This document shows positions 33,772 to 42,697 of a DNA stretch of 64,000 nucleotides, in pieces. The translations under genes were made by a program, and so were the position numbers. Below the pieces are notes generated by a model. It was given only the letters and a program-made list of their open reading frames with translations, searched no databases and was not told the origin of the DNA. Position 1 is the stretch's first letter, and every line of letters starts with the position of its first letter. The stretch comes from CALIZF01 sp046292445. Lineage in GTDB: Bacteria; Pseudomonadota; Alphaproteobacteria; Rhodobacterales; Rhodobacteraceae. The stretch covers positions 1 to 64,000 of the forward strand of contig JBKBQT010000012.1 of the NCBI GenBank assembly GCA_046292445.1, in the 5' to 3' direction.

Positions 33772-36093
33772 TCAGCCCGGCTCGGTGCCGGGCGCCGCCT
33801 TGCGGGCGATCTGTTCGGCCAGAAAGCCCGAAACGGCCTCGCTGCCCGGCCCCTTGAGCCCCAGTTCGGCCAGGAGCGAATCCACTACCGGCGCCTGCGT
33901 GCGGTAGCGCAGGGCGCTGTCCACGAGCTGCTCGGGCAGGCTGCCGCTGCCCGTCGCCACCGGCTCGCCGCCGCCGAGGCCCTGCCGCCCGAGCACGCCA
34001 TCGACCTGCACGATGCGGATATCGTTGATGTTCTCCATCGGCCGGGCGCTTTCGCGGATGATGTCCTTGAGGTGGTCGATCACCGACATCCGCAGCTTGA
34101 GCGCCATGAGTTCTGCCGACATGGTGTTCTCTGCCTCGGTCATCGCGCGCACGCCGGCCGCATCGGTCTCGTGGCGCAGCCCCTCGGCTTCGAGCCGCGC
34201 CTTTTCTGCCAGCGCCTCCGCCGCGGCCAGGGCAGTGAGGCGGGCCGATTTCGACTGCGTCTCGATCGCGCTGGCCTTGGCGATATCCTCGGCCTCGCGG
34301 AACCGCGCCTCGGCCTGAACCAGCATCGCCACCGTCTCGCGCTCGGCCTCGGCGCGCGCCTTGATGAGGGCGACGATCTTGGCGCGCTCCTCGCGCTCCT
34401 TCTCGCGCACGAGTTCCAGCTCGGCCTGCGCCTTGACGAGCGCGACGCGCGCCGCCTCGGCCTCGGCGAGGGCGGCGATCTGGCCCTTCTGGCTTTCGGC
34501 AACCGCGATGTCGCGGCGATGTTCGCCCTCGGTCAGGGTCTGGCTCTGGGCGATGCTGCGCAGGTCGATGGCGAGGGTGGCGTCGATGTTGGCGGCCGAT
34601 ACGGCCTCCTTCTTCTTCGCCTTCGCGATCTCCACCGCCTCGTCGGCGCGCGTCCGGGCGGTTTCGAGCGCCTTGCGCGTCTCGACCCGCAGCGTCTCGA
34701 TCTCGGTCTCGGTGCGGATCACGGCCGCGTCGGCCTCGGCCTTCTTGGCCGTCTCGCCCAGCGCGATCTCGGCCGACTGCTCGGCCTGGCGCAGGGCGAT
34801 CAGCCGTTCCCGCTCCAGCCGGGCGAGGCGGATGTCCTTGTCGGCCTCGGCGCGGGCGTCGTCCACGATGCGGCGTTTCCTCTGTTCCTCGGTTTCGACG
34901 GCCGATTGCGCCGCGATCTCGCGCAGCGCGGTCGCCTCGCCCGATGCGGCCCGGGCAAGCTGGATGTCGCGGTCGGCGGCGATGCGGGCCTCTTCGGCCT
35001 CGCGGCTCTTCTCGGCCTCGACGCGGCGGCGTTCGGCGTTGGATGCGGCCTCTTCCAGCGCGATCTGCTTGGCATTCCCGATCCGGCGGGTCTGCAGCGC
35101 AAGCTCGGTCTCGTAGGCCGCGATCTCGCCGTCCTGCCGCGTGATCTGGGTCTGCCGTTCGATCTCGCGCTTGACCGCCAGCTTCTCGACCTCGCGCTGC
35201 TGCTCGGCCCGCACGGTCGCAAGGCTGACGGCCAGTTCGGCCGCCACGCGCGCCTCTTCGGCCTCGCGGCGCTTGGCGGCCTCTTCGGCCGAGATGAGCG
35301 CGGCCTGTTCGGCCCGGCGGATCGCCACGTCCTGCTGCTGGCGCAGGCGGGCGTATTCCTCCTCGCGCGCAAGCTCCAGCCGGCGTGTCTCGCTTTCCAG
35401 CTTCTTCTTCTGGATCGAGATTTCGCTGTCCTGCTCGATCGCGTTCCGCTTGAGCCGGCGTTCCTCGATATCGGCGGTCAGGCGCGTGAGGCCCTCGGCG
35501 TCGAAGGCGTTCGAGGGGTCGAAGAATTCGCGCTTGGTCTGGTCGAGCGCGGTGAGCGAGGCGCTTTCGAGTTCGAGCCCCGTCTGTTCGATCTCGGGCC
35601 GGACGAGTTCCTTGACGCGGCGGATGTATTCGCCGCGCTGTTCGTGCAGTTCCTCCATGCTCATTTCGGCGGCGATGGTGCGAAGGGCATCAACGAACCG
35701 GCCTTCGAGCAATTCGCGCATCGCCTCGGGCCGGGCAGTCTTGGCGCCCAGCGACTGCGCGGCCAGCGCGATCGCTGCCGTGTTGCCGCCGACGCGGACA
35801 TAGAATTCGGCCGTCACATCGACGCGCAGCCGGTCGCGGGTGATGACCGACCGGGCATCGGCACGGCTGATCTCGAGCCGGTTGGTGCCCATGTTCACCC
35901 GGATGATGTCGTGAAGGACGGGCACGACGAAGGCGCCGCCGTTCTGCACCACCTTCTGCCCGCCCATGCCGGTGCGCACGAAGGCGACTTCCTTGGTGGC
36001 GCGCCGGTAGAGCCACGCGAAGATCACCCAGGCGATGACGATCGCGATGGCAAGGACGACGATCGACAGGATCGTCGCTGCGAGGAAGCCCAT
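33772..36093 (-). CDS. Flotillin-like (SPFH) protein with extended coiled coil
   Basis: The 773-residue protein starts with a membrane helix (MGFLAATILSIVVLAIAIVI). An SPFH domain follows (RTGMGGQKVVQNGGAFVVPV, RLEISRADARSVITRDRLRV, AEFYVRVGG, RPEIEQTGLELESASLTALD). A heptad-like, Ala/Glu/Arg-rich coiled coil then spans about residues 210-640, and the tail holds INDIRIVQVDGVLG and GGGEPVA. E. coli YqiK and FloT are 500-550 residues, so the coil is much longer. Flotillins organise membrane microdomains. Its position, 14 bases upstream of the IclR-RidA gene and divergent from the ridA-amn operon, links it to the pathway. The ATG at 36093 is favoured because upstream residues lack family features. 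Confidence 0.88.
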   Translation of the reverse strand: MGFLAATILSIVVLAIAIVIAWVIFAWLYRRATKEVAFVRTGMGGQKVVQNGGAFVVPVLHDIIRVNMGTNRLEISRADARSVITRDRLRVDVTAEFYVRVGGNTAAIALAAQSLGAKTARPEAMRELLEGRFVDALRTIAAEMSMEELHEQRGEYIRRVKELVRPEIEQTGLELESASLTALDQTKREFFDPSNAFDAEGLTRLTADIEERRLKRNAIEQDSEISIQKKKLESETRRLELAREEEYARLRQQQDVAIRRAEQAALISAEEAAKRREAEEARVAAELAVSLATVRAEQQREVEKLAVKREIERQTQITRQDGEIAAYETELALQTRRIGNAKQIALEEAASNAERRRVEAEKSREAEEARIAADRDIQLARAASGEATALREIAAQSAVETEEQRKRRIVDDARAEADKDIRLARLERERLIALRQAEQSAEIALGETAKKAEADAAVIRTETEIETLRVETRKALETARTRADEAVEIAKAKKKEAVSAANIDATLAIDLRSIAQSQTLTEGEHRRDIAVAESQKGQIAALAEAEAARVALVKAQAELELVREKEREERAKIVALIKARAEAERETVAMLVQAEARFREAEDIAKASAIETQSKSARLTALAAAEALAEKARLEAEGLRHETDAAGVRAMTEAENTMSAELMALKLRMSVIDHLKDIIRESARPMENINDIRIVQVDGVLGRQGLGGGEPVATGSGSLPEQLVDSALRYRTQAPVVDSLLAELGLKGPGSEAVSGFLAEQIARKAAPGTEPG

Positions 36094-36173
36094 TCGACCA
36101 GCCCTCCGATGATCTTGCGCCGCATGCCCTGTGCGGCACGGCGCCCGCGTGATGCGGAGCTTGGCACAAGCGG

Positions 36174-36183
36174 AATCAAATCT
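36174..36183. promoter_or_regulatory. AATCAAATCT motif in divergent amn/flotillin promoter
   Basis: AATCAAATCT is followed by the AT-rich CAATTATTGGTTTAC, between the flotillin gene and the first ridA gene. The motif is identical to the core repeated twice at 17484-17513. It is the best candidate operator for the IclR-RidA protein. Confidence 0.45.
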
Positions 36184-36247
36184 CAATTATTGGTTTACTT
36201 TCTCAATATCCAAGGTAGGCTCTTCCCATCAGCCGGGAGGATGCCTG

Positions 36248-36646
36248 GTGACCGTCGTCTTGGACAGCCAGCCGAAACCGAAATTCCGCTATGCCCCCGC
36301 CGTGCGGATGGGGCCGTTCGTCAAGACGGCCGGCATGGTCGGCCTCGATCCGCGGACCGGCACGCTCGTGCACGGCGGTGTCGCCGCGGAGTGCCGGCAG
36401 GTGCTGGGCAATCTTGGCGCGCTGATGCGCGACAACGGCCTGCGGCGCGAGGATCTGATGTCGGCGACGCTCTATCTGACCGCTTTTCACCGCTTCGATG
36501 CCGTCAACGCGGCTTGGGACGCATTCCTTGCCGGCGCAGGCAGCCTGCCTGCGCGCACCGCCGTGGGCGTGTCGCAACTGCCGCTCGGCGCGCAGATCGA
36601 GGCCGAGTTCCTGTTCTATCATCCGGTCGCGGGCGGTGCGGCATGA
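36248..36646 (+). CDS. RidA-family protein 1
   Basis: A 132-residue RidA/YjgF protein from a GTG at 36248, behind a GGGAGGA site. The pattern is RYAPAVRMGPFVKTAGMVGL, DLMSATLYLTAFHRFDAVN and LPARTAVGVSQLPLGAQIEA, with the conserved Arg present. RidA proteins hydrolyse enamines and imines. As the first gene of the aminophenol operon it probably acts on an amino-muconate type intermediate. It overlaps the next ridA gene by four bases. Confidence 0.88.
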   Translation: MTVVLDSQPKPKFRYAPAVRMGPFVKTAGMVGLDPRTGTLVHGGVAAECRQVLGNLGALMRDNGLRREDLMSATLYLTAFHRFDAVNAAWDAFLAGAGSLPARTAVGVSQLPLGAQIEAEFLFYHPVAGGAA

Positions 36647-37035
36647 CGCATCTTCCAGCCCGCGCGGATCTCGAGGCGCTGCCGGATGGCGCGCCGGCGG
36701 CCGGCCCCCTCTACAGCCGTGCCGGGCCGTTCGTCTTCGTCTCGGGCGTGGCGGCAGGGGAGGGGGCGGATATCCGCGCCCAGACGGCCGCCACCATCGA
36801 GGCGCTGCGCGACATCCTGCGGCGGGCGGGCGGCGATCTGGAAAACCTCGTCGAGGTAACGACCTATCTGGTCAGCATGGGCGATTTCGCCGGCTACAAC
36901 GATGTCTACAGCCGCTATTTCTCGCCCGAGGGCCCCGCCCGCACGACCGTCGCGGTCGAGCGCCTGCCGCGCCCGTCGCAGCTGATCGAGCTGCGCGGGA
37001 CCGCCTATATCGCCACCAACGGGTCCGACCGATGA
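36643..37035 (+). CDS. RidA-family protein 2, 2-aminomuconate deaminase-like
   Basis: A 130-residue protein with PLYSRAGPFVFVSGVAAGEG, the aminomuconate deaminase-like stretch ENLVEVTTYLVSMGDFAGYN and DVYSRYF, and GPARTTVAVERLPRPSQLIE with Arg and Glu kept. Known 2-aminomuconate deaminases (AmnD) belong to this family, so it is the best candidate for releasing ammonia from 2-aminomuconate. It lacks the PGKAxPRG N-terminal stretch seen in the IclR fusion. It is followed after about 30 bases by amnB. Confidence 0.85.
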   Translation: MTHLPARADLEALPDGAPAAGPLYSRAGPFVFVSGVAAGEGADIRAQTAATIEALRDILRRAGGDLENLVEVTTYLVSMGDFAGYNDVYSRYFSPEGPARTTVAVERLPRPSQLIELRGTAYIATNGSDR

Positions 37036-37067
37036 CCGTTCGCCAAGGGGTATGAAAGGGGTTTGAC

Positions 37068-38120
37068 ATGGCCAAAGGGGAAATCGTCGCCGGCTTCATC
37101 GCGCCGCATCCGCCGCATCTCGTCTATGGCGAGAACCCGCCCCAGAACGAGCCGCGCAGCAAGGGCGGGTGGGAACAGCTTCGCTGGGCCTACGAGAAGG
37201 TCCGCGAGAGCATCGAGCGGCTCAAGCCCGATGTGCTGCTGGTCCATTCGCCGCACTGGAACACCCAGCTTGGCCACCATTTCCTCGGCGTGCCGCGGCT
37301 TCAGGGCAAGTCGGTCGATCCGATCTTTCCCAATCTCTTCCGCTACACCTACGACCTGACGGTGGACGTCGAGCTTGCGCAGCTCGCGTCGAAATACGCG
37401 CGCGAGCTTGGCCTTGTGTCGAAACTGATGAGCAACCCGAAGTTCCGGGTGGATTATGGCACCATCACCTCGCTGCACCTTGCGCGGCCGCAATGGGATA
37501 TCCCGGTGGTCGGCCTGTCGGCCAACAACTCGCCCTATTACCTCACCACCGAGGAAGGGTTCGAGGAGATGGACCGCCTCGGCAAGGCGACCCGCCGCGC
37601 CATCATCGAAAGCGGGCGGCGCGCGGTCCTGCTGTGTTCGGCCACGATGAGCCACCGGCATTTCCAGACCGAACCCGACACGCCCGAGGACATGAGCCAG
37701 GAACATCCCTATTCGATGGAGATGTACCAATGGGACATGCGCCTCATCAAGATGATGCGCGAGGGGCGGATGAGCGAGGTGCACAAGCTCCTGCCCGAAT
37801 TCGTCGAGATTGCCTTTGCCGAATTCAAGGCGGGATCCTTCACCTGGATGTTCTCGACCATGGGCTATCCGGAGCTTCCGGGCGAGCTTCTGGGGTTCGG
37901 CAATGTCATCGGCACCGGCAATGCGGTCTTCGAATGGGATCTGACGAAACACGGCCTTGCCACGCCGGCGGACCAGTGGCGGGGCAGGGTGGCGGGCACG
38001 CAGCGCCCCGAGCCGGCGATGGCCGGCGGTTCCTGGGACAGGGCGCCGGCCTTCGGTGCCGCGCCCGGCATCTTCACCGGCGAGGGGCCCGCGATCGGCG
38101 CGCGCCCGCTCAATCGCTGA
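37068..38120 (+). CDS. amnB: 2-aminophenol 1,6-dioxygenase beta subunit-like (LigB type)
   Basis: The 350-residue protein matches the catalytic subunit of 2-aminophenol 1,6-dioxygenase. Candidate iron ligands are His14 (APHPPH), His63 (VHSPHW) and Glu252 (AEFKAG), at almost the same positions as His13, His62 and Glu251 of AmnB. The later SATMSHRHF segment carries the acid-base His. It opens the aromatic ring of 2-aminophenol-like substrates at the carbon next to the amino group. The tail beyond residue 300 (rich in G, P and A) is longer than in AmnB (305). It is paired with amnA immediately downstream. Confidence 0.88.
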   Translation: MAKGEIVAGFIAPHPPHLVYGENPPQNEPRSKGGWEQLRWAYEKVRESIERLKPDVLLVHSPHWNTQLGHHFLGVPRLQGKSVDPIFPNLFRYTYDLTVDVELAQLASKYARELGLVSKLMSNPKFRVDYGTITSLHLARPQWDIPVVGLSANNSPYYLTTEEGFEEMDRLGKATRRAIIESGRRAVLLCSATMSHRHFQTEPDTPEDMSQEHPYSMEMYQWDMRLIKMMREGRMSEVHKLLPEFVEIAFAEFKAGSFTWMFSTMGYPELPGELLGFGNVIGTGNAVFEWDLTKHGLATPADQWRGRVAGTQRPEPAMAGGSWDRAPAFGAAPGIFTGEGPAIGARPLNR

Positions 38121-38136
38121 CGGGGATGCGCCGCGC

Positions 38137-38952
38137 ATGACCGTTGTCGCCGCCTATCTCGTGCCCGCCAACCCGCTGCCGCATTTCCGGCCGGACAACC
38201 CGCCCTGGGCCGGGCTTGCCGCCGCCTGTCGCGCGATGGGGCGGTCGCTGTCGGCGGCGCGGCCCGATACGATCCTGCTCTACTCGACGCAGTGGATGGC
38301 GGTGCTCGACCAGCTCTGGCAGATGCGGCGGTCCTTCGACGATGTGCATGTGGACCAGAACTGGTACGACTACGGCGATCTCGAATACCGCCTGACCTGC
38401 GACACCGAACTCGCCGCAGCCTGCATCGAGGGGTCGCGCGAAATCGGCATTTCGTCCAAGGGGGTGGATTACGACAAGTTCCCGATCGACACCGGCACCA
38501 TCGTCGCCAATGCCTTCCTGAACCCGGGCGGGCGCATTCCGCTGACAATCGGATCGAACAACCTCTACCACAGCTTTGACGAGACGGTGGCGCTGGCCGA
38601 GATGGCGGTGGACAAGGCCCGCCGGCTCGGGCGCCGCGTGGCGGTGGTGGGCGTCGGCGGGCTGTCGGGCTCGATCTTCCGGCACGAGATCGACATCAGC
38701 ACCGACGGCATCGCCAGCGCCGAGGATGACGCATGGAACCGCAAGATGCTCGCCCGCATCCAGGCGGGCGGCAGCGCGGCCGAGCTCGGCGCCTTCGCGC
38801 AGGACTATGCGAAGGAGGCCAAGGCCGACATGGGGTTCAAGCATTTCGCCTGGATCCTCGGCGCCCTCGGGCGGCGGATCGGGGGTGCGCAGATCCATGC
38901 CTATGGCGCCACCTACGGCTCGGGCGCCGCGGCGATCGAATTCCGGGTTTGA
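38137..38952 (+). CDS. amnA: 2-aminophenol 1,6-dioxygenase alpha subunit-like
   Basis: A 271-residue LigB-fold protein, the same length as AmnA. It begins TVVAAYLVPANPLPHFRPDN and has SARPDTILLYSTQWMAVLDQ, RVAVVGVGGLSGSIFRHEI (167-185) and a late YGATYGSGAAAIEF. The active-site ligands of the beta subunit are not conserved, as expected for a structural subunit. It would form the alpha2beta2 enzyme with AmnB. The same fold recurs at the C-terminus of the LivM protein in this operon. Confidence 0.88.
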   Translation: MTVVAAYLVPANPLPHFRPDNPPWAGLAAACRAMGRSLSAARPDTILLYSTQWMAVLDQLWQMRRSFDDVHVDQNWYDYGDLEYRLTCDTELAAACIEGSREIGISSKGVDYDKFPIDTGTIVANAFLNPGGRIPLTIGSNNLYHSFDETVALAEMAVDKARRLGRRVAVVGVGGLSGSIFRHEIDISTDGIASAEDDAWNRKMLARIQAGGSAAELGAFAQDYAKEAKADMGFKHFAWILGALGRRIGGAQIHAYGATYGSGAAAIEFRV

Positions 38953-38983
38953 CAACGACAAACGGCTGACAGGGAGACGGACA

Positions 38984-40222
38984 ATGCGATTGAGGGGACT
39001 GGGACTGACCGTGGCGGTGCTGGCACTGACCGCCGGGGCCGCTGCCGCACAGGAATGCGTCGTCAAGGTCGGGCGCGTGGTGCCGATGACCGGACCGCTG
39101 GTGGACATGGGCCGCGAGACGCCCTGGGTTGACGACCACAAGATCGCCCAGCTCGAGGGCGGCATGCTCGCGGTCGGCGACCAGATGTGCAAGATCGAGT
39201 ATCGCATCTACGATTCGCGCGGGACGGCCGCCGGATCGGCCGAGGCGGCGCAGGCGGCGATCCTGAATGACCAGGTCGATGTGCTCATGGCCCAGGGCAC
39301 GCCAGACACGACCAATGCGCCCTCGGACCTCTGCGAGCGGTACGGCATCCCCTGCATCACCTCGAACACGCCGATCGAGGCCTGGCTCTTCGGGCCCGAC
39401 GGCAAGCCCAAGGACTATAAAAGCACGTTCCACTTCTTCTTTGGCGTGCCCGATCTCGTGACCAACCATATCGGGATGATCAAGTCGCTGCCAGGCGGGT
39501 TCAACGGCAACATCGGGTTCCTCTACCCCAACGATCCCGACGGCGTCGTGTTCGCCTCGATCTTCACCCCCGCCTTCGAGGCGAACGGGTGGAAGAATGT
39601 CGATCCGGGGCGCTTCGAGCAGGGCCTGCCCGATTTTTCGGCCATCATCAACCAGTTCAAGCGCAACCGCGTCGAGGTGGTGACGGGCGTTCTCGCCCCG
39701 CCGGACCTGCAGAGCTACCTGCAGCAGGCCGCGCAGCTCGGCTTCAAGCCCAAGATGTACATCATCGACAAGGGCACGGGTTACCCCGAGCCGATGCGCG
39801 CCCTCGGCGATTTCGGGATCGACATCCTGAGCGTCAACTTCTGGTCCCCGGCCTTCCCCGGCGAATCGAAGTTCGGCGGCTATACCGGGCAGGGGCTGGT
39901 CGATGCCTATCAGTCGCAGAACCCCGGCAAGCTCTACTCGCCGCCGCTGGCCTGGACGGACGCGAGCTATGACGTGCTCTTCGATGCCCTGCAGCGGGCC
40001 GGCAGCAAGGATCGCGCGGCGCTGATCGCGGCGCTGGCCGAGACCGACCTGATGACCGTCACCGGGCGCGTGAAGTTCAACGATCAGAACTACTCGGTCG
40101 CGCCGCTCGGCGGCGCGCAGTGGCAGCGCAATGCGGCGGGCGATCTGGTGAAGGAAAACGTCTTCAACGAGGTCTATCCCGAGGTGGCCAAGACCGCCGA
40201 GATGCGTCTGTTCCAGCAATAG
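38984..40222 (+). CDS. LIV-type ABC substrate-binding protein
   Basis: A 412-residue periplasmic protein with signal MRLRGLGLTVAVLALTAGAAAAQ and type I binding-protein features: KVGRVVPMTGPLVDMGRETP, VDVLMAQGTPDTTNAPSDLC and GFLYPNDPDGVVFASIF. Members of this branch often bind aromatic acids rather than leucine. Its place directly after amnA, ahead of four LIV transporter genes, makes it the receptor for the pathway substrate. The strong GGGAGACGG leader lies before ATG 38984. Confidence 0.9.
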   Translation: MRLRGLGLTVAVLALTAGAAAAQECVVKVGRVVPMTGPLVDMGRETPWVDDHKIAQLEGGMLAVGDQMCKIEYRIYDSRGTAAGSAEAAQAAILNDQVDVLMAQGTPDTTNAPSDLCERYGIPCITSNTPIEAWLFGPDGKPKDYKSTFHFFFGVPDLVTNHIGMIKSLPGGFNGNIGFLYPNDPDGVVFASIFTPAFEANGWKNVDPGRFEQGLPDFSAIINQFKRNRVEVVTGVLAPPDLQSYLQQAAQLGFKPKMYIIDKGTGYPEPMRALGDFGIDILSVNFWSPAFPGESKFGGYTGQGLVDAYQSQNPGKLYSPPLAWTDASYDVLFDALQRAGSKDRAALIAALAETDLMTVTGRVKFNDQNYSVAPLGGAQWQRNAAGDLVKENVFNEVYPEVAKTAEMRLFQQ

Positions 40223-40282
40223 TCACCGTCAACGGCGCCGGGCCGCGATCGGTCCGGCGCCCCCGTCCGGCAGTCGTCCAGC

Positions 40283-41206
40283 ATGCTCTTTCGCGATTTC
40301 AAGACCCAGAAGGCGCTGGACGAGGCCTATGACGTCGAGGGCTCGGTCCCCGATTTCATGGTCTATGCCCGTCAGTATACCGCGGCCAGCGAGGCCGCCC
40401 GGCGTGACCTGCGCCATGCGGCCGGCGTGCGCTACGGCGAGACGCTGGCCGAATATGCCGACATCTTTCCGGCGGCGAACCCCGGGGCGCCGGTGCTGAT
40501 CTTTGTCCACGGCGGCTATTGGCGGATCCTGTCGGCGCGCGAATTCTCGTTCGTCGCCAGCGGTTTCGTGCCCTCCGGCGTGACGGTCGTCGTGGCCAAC
40601 TACGACCTCTGCCCCGCCGTCACCATCCCCGAGATCGCGCGCCAGATGCGCGCGCTCACCGCCTGGTGCGTGCGCAACATCGCGCGGTTCAACGGCGATG
40701 CGGAAAACATCACCGTCTGCGGCCATTCGGCGGGCGGGCACCTTGCCGCGATGTGCGCCCTGACCGACTGGGCCGGGCGCTATGGCCTGCCGGCGCGCAC
40801 CGTGCGGGCCATCGTGCCGATCAGCGGGCTCTTCGACCTCGAGCCGATCGCGCTCACCTTCCTGCAGCCCGACCTGCGCATCACCCCCCGCGACATCGCC
40901 GAGGCGAGCCCGCAGCGCCTTATGGCGCGGTCGCCTGCGCGGATGCTCATCACCTGGGGCAGCGACGAATCGCGCGAATTCTACCGCCATTCCGAGGAAT
41001 TCCGCGCCGGCTGGGAGGCGAAGGGAAACCGCGCCGCGTTGTTCCCGCAACTGGGGCGCAACCATTTCACCGCCATCACCGACCTGGGCGATGCGGACGC
41101 GCCGCTGACCCGCGCGATCCTCGACGTGATGGACCACCGCCCGCGCATCGCACCCCCGCGCGGCGGGATCGACCGGCGGCTCTTTCCCAGCGGGGCGCGG
41201 GGATGA
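40283..41206 (+). CDS. Alpha/beta hydrolase, arylformamidase-like
   Basis: The 307-residue hydrolase resembles kynurenine formamidase: oxyanion motif HGGYW (76-80), nucleophile Ser149 in GHSAGG, Asp228 in TWGSDES and His261 in GRNHFTAI. Such enzymes hydrolyse N-formyl or other aryl amides and esters. It is embedded between the binding protein and the LIV ATPase and overlaps livG by four bases, so it probably unmasks the imported substrate, for example an N-acylated aminophenol or aminobenzoate. That role is inferred. Confidence 0.85.
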   Translation: MLFRDFKTQKALDEAYDVEGSVPDFMVYARQYTAASEAARRDLRHAAGVRYGETLAEYADIFPAANPGAPVLIFVHGGYWRILSAREFSFVASGFVPSGVTVVVANYDLCPAVTIPEIARQMRALTAWCVRNIARFNGDAENITVCGHSAGGHLAAMCALTDWAGRYGLPARTVRAIVPISGLFDLEPIALTFLQPDLRITPRDIAEASPQRLMARSPARMLITWGSDESREFYRHSEEFRAGWEAKGNRAALFPQLGRNHFTAITDLGDADAPLTRAILDVMDHRPRIAPPRGGIDRRLFPSGARG

Positions 41207-41919
41207 CTGCATTGCTCGAGGCCCGCGGGCTCAACAAGGCCTTCGGCGCCGTCCGCATCGCCGAGGACATCAGCTTTGACGTCCCCGAGGGCGAGGTGGT
41301 CGGCATCATCGGGCCGAACGGCGCGGGCAAGACGACGCTGTTTGGCCTGCTGGCGGGGACCGTCCCGCTCGATTCCGGGCAGATCCTCTTTGCCGGGCGC
41401 GATGTGACGCCGCTGCCGACGCACCGGCGCGCACGGATGGGGATCGTGCGGACCTACCAGATCCCGCGACCCTTCACCCATATGACAGTGCGGGAAAACC
41501 TTGCCGTCGCCGCGGTCTTTGCCGGCCAGCTCGAAGAGGCGGAAAGCGGCGAATGGGTGGACGAGGTGCTGGCCTTCACCGGCCTTGTGCGCGAGCGCGA
41601 CATGCTGGCGGGCAAGCTGCCGCTTCTGGGGCGCAAGCGGCACGAGCTTGCCCGCGCGCTCGCCACCCGCCCCAGCCTCCTCTTGATCGACGAGGTAGCG
41701 GCGGGCCTGACCGACGCCGAGGTGGACGACTTCATCGACCTCGTCGCGCGGATCAAGGGCGCCGGGATCACCGTCGTCTGGATCGAGCATGTGATGAAGA
41801 CGATGCTGCGCGCGACCGACCGCCTGCTGGCGCTGGCCGGCGGGCGGATCATCGCGCAGGGCCCGCCGCAGGATGTCATCCGATCGCCCGAGGTGCAGCG
41901 TGTCTACCTTGGTGCGTAA
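41203..41919 (+). CDS. livG: LIV-type ABC ATPase LivG
   Basis: A 238-residue ATPase with Walker A GPNGAGKTT and Walker B LLLIDEVAAGL. The ABC signature position reads KLPLLGRKRHELARAL rather than the usual LSYGQQRRLEIARAL, losing the Ser-Gly-Gln core. The D loop and switch His (WIEHVMK) are kept. Heterodimeric ABC ATPases can tolerate one degenerate signature, so activity may rest on the LivF site. It overlaps livF by about 20 bases. Confidence 0.9.
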   Translation: MTALLEARGLNKAFGAVRIAEDISFDVPEGEVVGIIGPNGAGKTTLFGLLAGTVPLDSGQILFAGRDVTPLPTHRRARMGIVRTYQIPRPFTHMTVRENLAVAAVFAGQLEEAESGEWVDEVLAFTGLVRERDMLAGKLPLLGRKRHELARALATRPSLLLIDEVAAGLTDAEVDDFIDLVARIKGAGITVVWIEHVMKTMLRATDRLLALAGGRIIAQGPPQDVIRSPEVQRVYLGA

Positions 41920-42697
41920 GGGCAACCTGTTCTCCAAGCCCGGGCGCGAGGGGCGGTATCCGATCCTGACCGTCGATGGCCTGTCGGCCTGGTATGGCGA
42001 GCTGCGGGCGCTCTACGACATCAGCTTTACCGCCAATCCCGGCGAGGTCGTGTCGGTCATCGGCGCCAACGGGGCGGGAAAATCAACGCTTCTGCGCGCC
42101 ATCACAGGCATGATGAACCAGGGCGCGAAGGCGCGGATCGAGGGGCGGATCGAATGCCAGGGGCGGCGGCTCGACAAGCTTGCGACCGAAAGGATCGTCG
42201 ACAGCGGCGTGACCATGGTCCCCGAGGGGCGGATGCTGTTCCAGCGGATGACGGTCGCCGAGAACCTTCTGGTCGGCGCGCATCTGCCCCGGGCCCGCGA
42301 ACGGGCAGCGGCGCGGCTGGACGAGATCTATGCCTTCTTCCCCCGCCTCGCCGAACGCCGCAACCAGCCCGTCAGCCAGATGTCGGGGGGCGAGCAGCAG
42401 ATGGTCGCCATCGGCCGCGCGCTGATGTCCGAGCCGGCGGTGATCCTTTTCGACGAGCTCTCGCTCGGCCTCGCGCCGATCGTCGTTGATGACATCTATC
42501 GGCAGGTCCGCGCGATCAACGCCGGCGGGGTGACCTGCGTGGTGATCGAGCAGGACATGAAGCGCGCGCTGGCCGTGGCCGATCATGTGCTGGTGATGCT
42601 CGAGGGGCGCATCGTGCTCGACGGCGCGCCGGACAGGCTGTCGGCGGCCGAGATCACGGATGCCTATTTCGGCACGCGCCACGGCGGGGGAAACTGA
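41900..42697 (+). CDS. livF: LIV-type ABC ATPase LivF
   Basis: A 265-residue ATPase with GANGAGKST, MVPEGRMLFQRMTVAENL, a canonical MSGGEQQMVAIGRAL signature and ILFDELSLGLAP. It has about 30 extra residues before the usual start of the fold. A GTG at 41900 with a GAGG site six bases upstream is favoured; an ATG at 41873 is an alternative with longer overlap. It pairs with LivG. Confidence 0.9.
   Translation: MSTLVRKGNLFSKPGREGRYPILTVDGLSAWYGELRALYDISFTANPGEVVSVIGANGAGKSTLLRAITGMMNQGAKARIEGRIECQGRRLDKLATERIVDSGVTMVPEGRMLFQRMTVAENLLVGAHLPRARERAAARLDEIYAFFPRLAERRNQPVSQMSGGEQQMVAIGRALMSEPAVILFDELSLGLAPIVVDDIYRQVRAINAGGVTCVVIEQDMKRALAVADHVLVMLEGRIVLDGAPDRLSAAEITDAYFGTRHGGGN

Noticed and set aside
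34072..37035. Long plus-strand open frame across the flotillin gene
   Set aside because: It is the antisense shadow of the coiled coil. The only real plus-strand coding sequence in it is the terminal ridA gene from 36643.
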